64,000 bases of DNA from Runella sp. (GTDB lineage: Bacteria; Bacteroidota; Bacteroidia; Cytophagales; Spirosomataceae), in assembly GCA_023254175.1 (NCBI GenBank), contig JALQYJ010000106.1:1-64000 (forward strand), read 5' to 3'. A program made the translations under genes and the position numbers. Below are positions 1 to 7,883 of the stretch, piece by piece. Position 1 is the stretch's first letter. Each line of letters opens with the position of its first letter. The notes beneath the pieces were generated by a model. It was not told where the DNA came from, did not search any database, and was given only the letters and a program-made list of their open reading frames with translations.

Positions 1-537
1 CAAGCGCAGGTAGATAAGGTGCTTCCGTTGATACAAGAATTCGTTTTTGGGTTTGACAACGATGAAATGGAAACGGTCGTCGGGCGTTTATTGAAAGAAC
101 GAGGTGAAACCTTGGCCACGGCCGAAAGCTGCACGGGTGGCTACGTTTCGCATTTACTTACTAAAGTACCTGGCTCATCGCAGTACTTTATTGGTGGCGT
201 AGTGAGTTATAGCAACGAGGTCAAAATCAATCAATTGGGGGTTCGGCCCGAAATCCTCGATACGCACGGAGCCGTGAGCGAAGCTACAGTCATTGAAATG
301 TCGGAAGGGGTTCGTCAGCGTTTGGGAACCACCTACGGCATAGCAGCAAGTGGCATAGCGGGTCCCGACGGTGGCTCAGACGAAAAGCCCGTGGGTACCA
401 TTTGGATTGCCTGCGCTGGCCCTTCGGGCACCATCACCCAAAAATTACAACTTGGAAAGTTCCGAGAACAGAACATACAATATACGGGGATTTACCTCCT
501 AAATTTACTTAGAAAACAGATTTTAGCGAATCGATAA
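1..537 (+). CDS. cinA: CinA C-terminal (nicotinamide-nucleotide amidase) domain, 5'-truncated by the window edge
   Basis: The frame is open to base 1, so this is the 3' part of a longer gene; a GTG at 19 is internal, not a start. The visible part matches the CinA C-terminal domain: the ATAESCTGG motif near the beginning of the domain, then GIAGPDGG and KPVGTIWIA. In full-length CinA (about 415 residues) this domain deamidates nicotinamide mononucleotide in pyridine-nucleotide salvage; the N-terminal MoeA/MogA-like domain lies outside the window. The stop is followed after 14 bases by the E2 acyltransferase gene, so the two are probably cotranscribed. Confidence 0.93.
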   Translation, partial: QAQVDKVLPLIQEFVFGFDNDEMETVVGRLLKERGETLATAESCTGGYVSHLLTKVPGSSQYFIGGVVSYSNEVKINQLGVRPEILDTHGAVSEATVIEMSEGVRQRLGTTYGIAASGIAGPDGGSDEKPVGTIWIACAGPSGTITQKLQLGKFREQNIQYTGIYLLNLLRKQILANR

Positions 538-551
538 AAACATCAACAACA

Positions 552-1859
552 ATGGCAATCGTAGAAATGGTGATGCCTCGTATGGGCGAGAGCGTCATGG
601 AGTGTACCGTCATTAGTATTTTAAAAAAAGTAGGCGACCGTGTAGAGGCCGATGATTCGGTGATGGAAGTAGCTACCGACAAAGTCGACACAGAAGTACC
701 CACCCCTTACGGCGGCGTCATTGCAGAAATTTTAGTAAAAGAAGGCGACGTTGTTCCAGTAGGAAATGTCATTATTCTTATTGAAACCAACGGAGCGGTT
801 ATAGCACCCGTGGCAGAGGCCTCGAAAGAAGTACAAGCCCTTGAAAAAGAAATCGAAACGGTTACTCAATCGTTGGCTACCACTCCCCAACTTACCGCTC
901 CATCGCATACAAGTAGCGAGGCGGTAGTTACACGATTTTATTCGCCTTTGGTACAAACCATTGCAAAAATGGAGGGAGTTTCCCTGCAAGAACTCGAACA
1001 AATTACAGGTACGGGAGCAGAAAATCGGGTAACAAAAAAAGATATTTTAGACTATTTGGCTAGTCGTGGGGCTAGTCCACAGTCCATGGCAGATAGTCGA
1101 CAGGAAACAGCCAACCCGAAACACGAAACTGCCAACAAAACTTCCAAAGGAATTGAAGTCATTCCGATGGATCGAATGCGGAAGATGATTGCCGAGCGGA
1201 TGGTGGAATCGAAGCGAATTTCACCGCACGTTTCATCTTTTGTAGAAACCGACATGACCAACGTGGTTTTATGGCGTAATCAAATCAAGGACGAATTTAA
1301 GCACCAAACGGGTGAAGGATTAACCTTTACCCCACTTTTGATTGAAGCCGTTGTGAGAGCTATTAAAGATTTTCCTTTGATTAATATTTCGGTAGAAGGT
1401 GATACCATTCTCAAAAAGAAAGACATTAATGTCGGGATGGCCGTAGCGCTCCCAAGCGGTAACCTCATCGTACCTGTCATTCATAACGCTGACCAATACA
1501 GTTTAATCGGACTTGCCAAAAAGGTAAACGACTTAGCCAATCGTGCTCGTCAGAATAAACTAACAGCCAATGACCTAGCGGGAGGTACTTATACCGTTTC
1601 CAACATTGGAACTTTTGGAAACATCATGGGAACACCCATCATTCTACAACCCCAAGTCGCCATCATGGCGTTTGGAGCTATCCAAAAACGCCCTGTTGTA
1701 CTCGAAACTCCCCAAGGCGATGTCATTGGAATCCGAAGTATGATGTACATTTCTCATTCCTACGACCACCGTGTGGTAGATGGCGCGCTGGGAGGAATGT
1801 TTGTGAAGCGGGTAAGCGATTATCTTTCAAATTTTGATTTAAGTCGAAAGTTATTTTAA
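552..1859 (+). CDS. 2-oxoacid dehydrogenase E2 component (dihydrolipoamide acyltransferase)
   Basis: A 435-residue E2 subunit that carries acyl groups on lipoate and transfers them to CoA in a pyruvate, 2-oxoglutarate or branched-chain dehydrogenase complex. It has a single N-terminal lipoyl domain (about residues 1-77) with the lipoylation motif TDKV, K44. A flexible linker follows, then an E3/E1-binding domain around residues 125-168 (SPLVQTIAKMEG ... KKDILDYL), a second linker, and the catalytic acyltransferase core from about residue 200. The active-site motif HRVVDG is at 406-411 (H406, D410). The ATG follows cinA by 14 bases. Which 2-oxoacid is used cannot be told, because no E1 gene is in view. 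Confidence 0.95.
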   Translation: MAIVEMVMPRMGESVMECTVISILKKVGDRVEADDSVMEVATDKVDTEVPTPYGGVIAEILVKEGDVVPVGNVIILIETNGAVIAPVAEASKEVQALEKEIETVTQSLATTPQLTAPSHTSSEAVVTRFYSPLVQTIAKMEGVSLQELEQITGTGAENRVTKKDILDYLASRGASPQSMADSRQETANPKHETANKTSKGIEVIPMDRMRKMIAERMVESKRISPHVSSFVETDMTNVVLWRNQIKDEFKHQTGEGLTFTPLLIEAVVRAIKDFPLINISVEGDTILKKKDINVGMAVALPSGNLIVPVIHNADQYSLIGLAKKVNDLANRARQNKLTANDLAGGTYTVSNIGTFGNIMGTPIILQPQVAIMAFGAIQKRPVVLETPQGDVIGIRSMMYISHSYDHRVVDGALGGMFVKRVSDYLSNFDLSRKLF

Positions 1860-1887
1860 GCTTTTTCCAAAGTCATCTCCTAAAGTT

Positions 1888-1940
1888 GCGTCAGAGACGC
1901 AAAAACATTTTCGCCCCGACAAAATGTCGGGGCAAGTCAT
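1888..1940. repeat. Small palindromic intergenic repeat (copy A)
   Basis: A perfect 8-bp stem with a 5-base loop (arms 1913-1920 and 1926-1933, GCCCCGAC/GTCGGGGC), preceded by a smaller palindrome GCGTCAGAGACGC at 1888-1900. A related sequence lies at 15051-15082, matching in roughly three quarters of positions including the flanking AAG/GAG and TCAT. A GCGTCAGAGATGC variant of the small palindrome lies at 4236-4248. This looks like a dispersed extragenic palindromic element and could also act as a terminator for the E2 gene. It directly abuts the truncated acetyltransferase remnant. Confidence 0.45.
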
Positions 1941-2117
1941 TTATAATGAGCGTCGAAAATACAGCTCATTGGCTAAGCTTTTGCTCAGAACATTATAAAT
2001 ATAACTTTCTAAAATTTCGTGTTCTTTGCGGGCAATTTCTCCCGAACGTCGCGCAACGGTTTTGTACAATTGTTGGATTTGGCTCAAATCCTCCAACGTC
2101 GATTTTCTAATCTCCAT
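1941..2117 (-). pseudogene. Truncated GNAT acetyltransferase remnant (N-terminal part only)
   Basis: The 58 codons from the ATG at 2117 read like the start of a GNAT N-acetyltransferase: MEIRKSTLEDLSQIQQLY, followed by a GEIARKEHEI helix. GNAT proteins normally have about 150-170 residues. Here the frame stops after a short unrelated tail (LYFRRSL), before the acetyl-CoA-binding motif. The break coincides with the palindromic repeat at 1888-1940. An upstream TTG at 2129 is also in frame, but the ATG fits the family better. It lies just downstream of the LysR gene on the same strand. Probably non-functional. Confidence 0.6.
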
Positions 2118-2134
2118 CTTAGTTAACAACTTTA

Positions 2135-3031
2135 TTAAAACTGGTCAAACGATAAATGCCCTACGGCTTCGTGCGCAATTTCACGAATGTGGGAAAGTAC
2201 AGGGTTGGTATCTTCCGAACGCCAAATTAAGTACAATTGGGTAAGATTGGGCAATTTTATGAAGCGCACCCCTAAAGCTGCCGAACCCTGACGGTACGAA
2301 ATAGGCAGCACCGACAAACCAAGTTTTTTCTCCACTAACCGCAAAATCGTAGCTCCGTAATTGGAATGATAAACTACTTTTGGCCGAAAGCCTCCTTGTT
2401 CAAATACTTGATTTAACAACTTCCCATAGTTGACATCCATTTCAATTTTTGGCAAGATAAAACCCACTTCCCGACACTGTTCTATGCCCGTAAATGTAGT
2501 TTCGTTGAGCCAATAGTCTGTTGGAACCACTAGCGCAAAATGCTCTTCAAACAACAATTGGGTCGTAAACTGCGCATCTGTAGAAATCTCACGAGTAAAG
2601 CCTACGTCTATTTCGTGGCTAGATAAAGCTGCCATTAATTCAACTTCTGCGATTTCAGTAAGTTGGACTTTTACATCGGGAAAGCGTAGATACATCATCG
2701 ACAACACTTCAGGAAGGATGGAATAAAGTGCTGACCCTGGATGCCCCATTCGTATGGCTCCTATCGAACCGCTATGAATTCGTTGGGTTTGTTCAATAAT
2801 ATTCCGTAACTGAAGCTGCATTCGACTGATTTCATCCCGAAAATAACTTCCCGCAGGGGTCAGTTTTACGTTGCGTTTGTCGCGCTTAAACAATACCACC
2901 CCCAATTCCTCTTCCAATTGCTGAATGTGACGGCTGAGCGCTGGCTGAACGATAAACAATTTTTCGGCAGCTCGCGAAAAGTGCAGCTCTTCGGCTACCC
3001 CCAGAAAATAATTCAGTTGACGAAAATCCAT
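2135..3031 (-). CDS. LysR-family transcriptional regulator
   Basis: 298 residues, the usual LysR length. Winged helix-turn-helix at residues 1-60 (DFRQLNYFLGVAEELHFSRAA ... QPALSRHIQQLEEELG), then a linker helix and a periplasmic-binding-protein-like effector domain from about residue 90 that resembles the CbbR/BenM/CatM type. It is divergent from the GNAT pair starting at 3155, with a 123-base gap that is the natural place for its operator. LysR proteins commonly control the divergent neighbour, so these acetyltransferases are candidate targets (inference). The effector is unknown. Confidence 0.9.
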   Translation of the reverse strand: MDFRQLNYFLGVAEELHFSRAAEKLFIVQPALSRHIQQLEEELGVVLFKRDKRNVKLTPAGSYFRDEISRMQLQLRNIIEQTQRIHSGSIGAIRMGHPGSALYSILPEVLSMMYLRFPDVKVQLTEIAEVELMAALSSHEIDVGFTREISTDAQFTTQLLFEEHFALVVPTDYWLNETTFTGIEQCREVGFILPKIEMDVNYGKLLNQVFEQGGFRPKVVYHSNYGATILRLVEKKLGLSVLPISYRQGSAALGVRFIKLPNLTQLYLIWRSEDTNPVLSHIREIAHEAVGHLSFDQF

Positions 3032-3154
3032 TTTTAGCTAGAAAACACTTATACGTTTTCAGCATAAATCTATCAAAAAATAACATTTTTAATTATTAAA
3101 GCCACTTATTTAATTTGTACCATTACTTTTAAACTCACCACAACGTTCAAGACC

Positions 3155-3643
3155 ATGATACAAATTTCGGAGTACCAATCCATTTACGAAGCGCCCATCA
3201 TTGATTTAATTTTAGACATACAGCAGATTGAATTTAAGGTTCCTATCACTCTCGAAGACCAGCCAGATTTATTGATTATCCCTGAGTTCTATTGTAAAAA
3301 TGCCGGTAATTTTTGGGTTGCAACCACCTTGGAGGGTAAGCTAGTGGGGACAATTGCCCTCATTGATATTGGAAATAAAATGGGCGCCATCCGTAAAATG
3401 TTTGTCCACCATGATTTTCGTGGTAAAGCTTTTAAGGTTGCCTCTCGATTACTCTCTACGCTTATAAAGCACTGTGAATTACACCATATTGACCGATTAT
3501 ACCTTGGCACCAATCCACGACTTCAAGCTGCAATGCGTTTTTACGAAAAAAATGGTTTTGACCAAGTACCCGTTGAGGGATTACCAAGTGAATTTCCTCG
3601 TATGGCAGTTGACAGTGTGTTTTACCAAAAAAATCTCAACTAA
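3155..3643 (+). CDS. GNAT family N-acetyltransferase
   Basis: 162 residues with the GNAT fold. The central beta-strand/acetyl-CoA pocket region reads GKLVGTIALID ... IRKMFVHHDFRGKAF, where RGKAF stands for the Q/RxxGxG/A pyrophosphate-binding loop. The C-terminal NPRLQAAMRFYEKNGF is the usual motif B. The substrate cannot be inferred. Its TAA overlaps the ATG of the next GNAT gene by one base (TAATG), which implies translational coupling. Divergent from the LysR gene. Confidence 0.85.
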   Translation: MIQISEYQSIYEAPIIDLILDIQQIEFKVPITLEDQPDLLIIPEFYCKNAGNFWVATTLEGKLVGTIALIDIGNKMGAIRKMFVHHDFRGKAFKVASRLLSTLIKHCELHHIDRLYLGTNPRLQAAMRFYEKNGFDQVPVEGLPSEFPRMAVDSVFYQKNLN

Positions 3644-4158
3644 TGTTTGTTTCAATCCAACCAGCAACCTTCCACGATACACAAGCATTGCGAAATTTAA
3701 GCGAGCAAACGTTTATTGATACCTACGCCGTCTTTAACACACCAGAAAACATGGAAAAACACATTTCCACGAAGTTTACACTGGAACAAATTCAATCTGA
3801 ACTTACGGACTCTTCCGTTCAATACCTACTTTTAAAAAAGGAAGGGCAACTTATTGGTTTTACCAAATTGGTCAAAAATCATGTTCCCAAAGAACTATCT
3901 TCCACAAACGTGATTGAAATTGAGCGGTTTTACGTAGACAAAGCCTTTCATGGGCAACACTTAGGAAAAAACTTAATGAATGTATGTCTTGATTGGTGCA
4001 GAGAAGCAGGGTTTGAGACCGTTTGGTTGGGTGTTTGGGAAAAAAATGCCCGTGCGCTACAGTTTTACACCAAAATGGGTTTTGAGAAAATAGGCGAGCA
4101 CGTTTTTGTACTTGGTACCGAAGTGCAGAACGATTACGTAATGGCTAAGAACATATAA
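3643..4158 (+). CDS. GNAT family N-acetyltransferase (PaiA-like)
   Basis: 171 residues. The N-terminus (TFIDTYAVFNTPENMEKHI) and the core IERFYVDKAFHGQHLGKNLM followed by GVWEKNARALQFYTKMGF resemble the PaiA-type acetyltransferases, some of which acetylate polyamines. HGQHLGKNL is the acetyl-CoA pyrophosphate loop. The start codon overlaps the stop of the preceding GNAT gene, so the two are translated as a pair. The substrate is not determined by the sequence. Confidence 0.86.
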   Translation: MFVSIQPATFHDTQALRNLSEQTFIDTYAVFNTPENMEKHISTKFTLEQIQSELTDSSVQYLLLKKEGQLIGFTKLVKNHVPKELSSTNVIEIERFYVDKAFHGQHLGKNLMNVCLDWCREAGFETVWLGVWEKNARALQFYTKMGFEKIGEHVFVLGTEVQNDYVMAKNI

Positions 4159-4300
4159 TAATTATTTCACTTGACCTGCCATTTGCAATCTTTTATCTCA
4201 GGTGCCTTCAATTAAACTTGTTTTTAGATGAAAAAGCGTCAGAGATGCTATACTGTATCCACTACGATAGAACACCAAGACGAATAAATTCGGCATTGCC

Positions 4301-6322
4301 TTAAACCTTGAGGATAGTAAACTCTACTCGACGGTTTCTTTTGCGGGTTTCTTCAATTTCGTTACTAGCGACAGGCTTGGTCGAACCCCAACCCTTGGTT
4401 TGGATGCGCATCTCAGCAATCCCTTTACCCATCAAGTATTTTTTTACTTCTTTCACCCGATTTTCCGACAATTCCATATTGAGCGTAAAATCTCCTTGGT
4501 TATCGGTGTGGCCTTCTACCAAAATTTCCATGTTGGTGTACTTATTCATCATTTCGGCGATACGATCTAAATCGGGCAGTGACTGTGATACAAGTTCAAA
4601 TTTACTTTGTTCAAACATCACTGTATTGAGCGTAATTTTCTTTCCTTCTTTGATAGGAACCAATAGGATATTTCGTTTGATGTCGCGGTAGCGTTTGTCT
4701 TTCGACAGGTCAACAATTTCATCCAACGGAAAAAAGCCATCTTTGACCGCACTCAGTCGATACGATTCCTGCACGGGTAGTAAAATCTTGTATTCACCCG
4801 TTTCTGGATCATACTCCACTTTCGACACGTTCGAATTGTCTTTCAGCAAGTTCGTTACCACATTTGTTGTCACGGGCTTTTTAGTTTCCGCATCCAACAC
4901 ACTCCCAGAAATCATGGCAACTGGCTCGGGGCGAATCGCAGAATAGACCTTAAAACGGAAAATATCTTCCCCTCCCAATGAATTTTGCATCGAACTGACG
5001 TAAGCATAGTCACCAGAAGCAGGAATGCTCAAGAAACCGTCCCATTGAGGCGTATTGATAGCAGGGCCTAAGTTCTCGGGTTGCGACCACCTCGTCCAAG
5101 TGTCGTCTAAGCGGCGCGTAATAAAAATGTCCCCTCCACCGTAGCCTGCATGACCGTAGGAAGTAAAATAGAGCGTTTTGTTGTCGGTAGCAATAAAAGG
5201 CGCACTTTCAACATCGGCAGTATTGATAATACTTCCCATGTTGAGGGGCTTGCTCCAAGTACCATCACTCTTTAAAAATGACACGTACAAATCACGATCG
5301 CCATTAGTATCTTGGCGCTTAACCGACATTACCAATACATTTCCTTTCGGGGAGAGAGTAAACTCGGTGTTGTTGCGTTTATCAAGGTTGTAAATGTCTT
5401 CGATTTTGCATTCAACGGGGGCATTCCAACCTGACTTAGAACGAGTTGATTTCGACAATCCAAAGGTCATTGTTCCATCAGGACGGTAGACATTCATTAA
5501 GTATAGGGTTTTTCCGTCAGGTGAAATGCTCACAATTGCATTATTATCGGAATTATTGATTGGGTTGCCCATGTTTTGAGCTTCACCCCATTGTTCTCCT
5601 TGTCGATTTGAAAACCAAACATCCTGATTTTCACCACCTCCAATATTTTTCTCAAATTTCCCTCGTGTAAAAAATATTGTTTTACCATCGGGCGAAATGA
5701 CGGGTGCTACCTCCTGGGCTTTAGAATTAACACCTACCCCCAAGTTCTCTTTGATAATTTCTTTGGGAGCATCTTTATAAACATTGATTTTAAGCTCAAA
5801 AGGTTTTGAAGAAGTATTTAAGCCAATGGCATCTATCTGATTGTAGCCTTTGACCCGAATCGGATTCAACACCACTTTTACGGCACTTATCTGAAAAGTG
5901 GTATCGGAAATATTCAGCGCCAAAACCCTTCCAACATCTGAGATAACAGGCATACCATTATCAAGTACAGGCAATTCTTTACCAGCAGCATCATAGGCAA
6001 AAACACGGGTAATACAGCCTTGGTTAAAATTCTCAACAATCAGGATTTGGCGGGCTTTTTCAGGACGTTCAAAACCCACTTTTATCCACTCTTCCACATT
6101 CGAATCGGCGTTGTAAGGCGACCAAGCGCAGGATGTTTCCCCAAAAGGAGAGATTGTATTGGGATATCCAAGTGCTTGTACAGCACGATATTCTTTACCT
6201 GTATTTTCTTTAATATATTCAGAAGAGAAACCCAGTAACTTACTAGCCCACTGCACCTCTTGTGCGTAGCAGGTACGCACAAACCCCAAAAAACAACATA
6301 ACCAACACGTTATCTTGGTCAT
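4301..6322 (-). CDS. OmpA-family envelope protein with PD40/WD40-like repeats
   Basis: 673 residues with a Sec signal peptide (cleavage near CYAQ). Next come a discoidin-like region at about 20-180, PD40 (TolB-like) beta-propeller repeats at about 200-460 (repeated SPDGKTIFF/SPDGKTLYL motifs), a carboxypeptidase-regulatory-like domain around 470-550, and a C-terminal OmpA peptidoglycan-binding domain (VEGHTDNQGD ... SENRVKEVKKYL ... RRVEFTI). This architecture is common in Bacteroidota, in the family that includes the gliding/T9SS-associated PorE-like proteins. It probably anchors an outer-membrane complex to the cell wall. It stands alone, with 97 bases to the neighbouring upstream gene. Confidence 0.88.
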   Translation of the reverse strand: MTKITCWLCCFLGFVRTCYAQEVQWASKLLGFSSEYIKENTGKEYRAVQALGYPNTISPFGETSCAWSPYNADSNVEEWIKVGFERPEKARQILIVENFNQGCITRVFAYDAAGKELPVLDNGMPVISDVGRVLALNISDTTFQISAVKVVLNPIRVKGYNQIDAIGLNTSSKPFELKINVYKDAPKEIIKENLGVGVNSKAQEVAPVISPDGKTIFFTRGKFEKNIGGGENQDVWFSNRQGEQWGEAQNMGNPINNSDNNAIVSISPDGKTLYLMNVYRPDGTMTFGLSKSTRSKSGWNAPVECKIEDIYNLDKRNNTEFTLSPKGNVLVMSVKRQDTNGDRDLYVSFLKSDGTWSKPLNMGSIINTADVESAPFIATDNKTLYFTSYGHAGYGGGDIFITRRLDDTWTRWSQPENLGPAINTPQWDGFLSIPASGDYAYVSSMQNSLGGEDIFRFKVYSAIRPEPVAMISGSVLDAETKKPVTTNVVTNLLKDNSNVSKVEYDPETGEYKILLPVQESYRLSAVKDGFFPLDEIVDLSKDKRYRDIKRNILLVPIKEGKKITLNTVMFEQSKFELVSQSLPDLDRIAEMMNKYTNMEILVEGHTDNQGDFTLNMELSENRVKEVKKYLMGKGIAEMRIQTKGWGSTKPVASNEIEETRKRNRRVEFTILKV

Positions 6323-6419
6323 TACGGCGATGAAGTAAATTTCTATTTATTAAGTGTATACCAATTCGGCAAAAGAACAAAAATCGTTCCAAAAATTATC
6401 AATTTACTAAAATATTGTT

Positions 6420-7790
6420 TTACTTTCGGCCCACATTCCCTACTAAAAGCAACCAATCTTCATCCAAAGTTGGAGGCGTAAGCTCCCTGATTCCCTGTGG
6501 TTTAAAATAGCCGCCAATGAACCTTTTATTGGTTTGAGGGTTAATCCATAACGCACGAATATTTGTTCCATTTATTTTTCCAACGTTCACTTTTACCGTT
6601 CTACTGGTAGGTAAATAAATGGCTGCCATGCGATTGTTAGGCAATACCGACACCACTCCATAGTCATCGTTGCCAATGGTTCCACGACCCTCCACCAAGA
6701 TTTCGTCGGTGGAATCGGGGCGAAATAAATACCATGGGAGGTTATTAAAAATTTTGAAATAAAGCTCCATTTGATTGGCCCCTGTCAAATGAAGTTTTTC
6801 TCGCCAATTGTTACGAAACTCCCAAACGGAGCTACCGTAACAACCCCCACTACCACCGCTCAAAAGCGACCAAAAAGCCTGACGGCGAACTACTTGCGCC
6901 GAGCCACCTTTTTCGTCTTCATATTGTGCTTCTCCTAAAATGAAAGCTTTGCGCGGGGTTTTATTGTTTTCTTTCAGCGCAACCTCGTACACTTGCGGCA
7001 TTTCCATCGTCCATACTCCCTCTTTTCCTCTGAAATAGCTATAAATCATGCTAAAATCCAACCAAACTTCGTTTCCAAACACGTCCGTGCTCGAATGTGA
7101 ACTTGCCGCGTGGTACGACATCAATTGATGCGGTGCCGTCGCTTTAATACCTTCGGCCATTGCCCGTTGCACTGTTTCTTCTCGAAGTGGGTCACGGTCA
7201 CCTCCCATTATCCAAAGGATATTAGAGTATTTTTTAAAACGATTGCCTAAATAATTACCATACGTACGGCATTTATCGACTCCATTTCGGTACTGAACCT
7301 CATCCCAACTCGTTTTGCAGCAACCCAGCCACGCAGGAACAATTGCAACAACCATCTGTAAATGAGAAGCGTAACGAACCACCTCTTCTACGTATTGAAA
7401 ATAAGAGTCGTTTGGGGATGAAAAATCTCCTTTAGGCGTGAAAGGTGCTTGCCCATGCACGTTGGTTCCATCGGGTTGAGGAGGAAGAAGCTGAATGAAA
7501 ACCGTGTTAAATTGTTGGGCTTTTCGAGCCGCTAGGTATACTCTAGCCTCGTCTATTCTCAATTTATGCAGCAAATTCCAACCCGCATCGGCATTCAACA
7601 AAAAAGGACGATTGTGTTTATCGACGAGGTAACGGCCATTTTTACTCAGTTTCAATGGGAAAATACCTTGCGTGACGACCGTAACAGTCGCTTTTATTTT
7701 TCTTGAGGATACTTTTCGTTTTTTCTTTTGGGCAAAAAGCGAAAGGGTCGTAAGAAACAACAAAAAAAACACACGTAGCGTTTGGGGCAT
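6420..7790 (-). CDS. DUF4038 (GH140 apiosidase-like) secreted glycoside hydrolase
   Basis: 456 residues: a signal peptide ending near SLFAQ, a short basic linker (KKKRKVSSRK), then the DUF4038 TIM barrel. The domain begins at NGRYLVDKHNRPFLLNAD. Candidate acid/base and nucleophile positions of the GH140 fold are D in IMGGDRDP (about residue 197) and E in ILGEAQYE (about 285). The C-terminal 80 residues form the small beta-sandwich usual in this family. The best-known member removes apiose from pectin rhamnogalacturonan II, but DUF4038 proteins are diverse. A hairpin terminator separates it from mfd. Confidence 0.82.
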   Translation of the reverse strand: MPQTLRVFFLLFLTTLSLFAQKKKRKVSSRKIKATVTVVTQGIFPLKLSKNGRYLVDKHNRPFLLNADAGWNLLHKLRIDEARVYLAARKAQQFNTVFIQLLPPQPDGTNVHGQAPFTPKGDFSSPNDSYFQYVEEVVRYASHLQMVVAIVPAWLGCCKTSWDEVQYRNGVDKCRTYGNYLGNRFKKYSNILWIMGGDRDPLREETVQRAMAEGIKATAPHQLMSYHAASSHSSTDVFGNEVWLDFSMIYSYFRGKEGVWTMEMPQVYEVALKENNKTPRKAFILGEAQYEDEKGGSAQVVRRQAFWSLLSGGSGGCYGSSVWEFRNNWREKLHLTGANQMELYFKIFNNLPWYLFRPDSTDEILVEGRGTIGNDDYGVVSVLPNNRMAAIYLPTSRTVKVNVGKINGTNIRALWINPQTNKRFIGGYFKPQGIRELTPPTLDEDWLLLVGNVGRK

Positions 7791-7821
7791 AACAAAAGAT
7801 TCAAGACGATTAGGAAATGGA

Positions 7822-7829
7822 CAAAACTA
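7822..7829 (-). promoter_or_regulatory. Candidate Bacteroidota -7 box upstream of the DUF4038 gene
   Basis: On the minus strand this reads TAGTTTTG, matching the TAnnTTTG -7 consensus, 32 bases before the ATG at 7790 and just past the mfd terminator. No good -33 TTG is visible at the expected distance, so the call is weak. Confidence 0.35.
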
Positions 7830-7840
7830 CTAAAAAGAAT

Positions 7841-7883
7841 AAAAAGTGTGCTGTTTTTCCCAGGAAGGAACAGCACACTTTTT
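7841..7883 (-). terminator. Rho-independent terminator of mfd
   Basis: A perfect 15-bp inverted repeat (7841-7855 with 7869-7883) with a 13-base loop. The arms carry the A- and T-runs, so it is symmetrical. It lies between mfd and the downstream DUF4038 gene on the same strand, and its outer edge overlaps the mfd stop codon (7882-7884). Confidence 0.85.

Noticed and set aside
4308-4946. Open frames antisense to the OmpA-family gene
   Set aside because: Composition is that of reverse-complement coding sequence, with no homology, start signals or conserved motifs.
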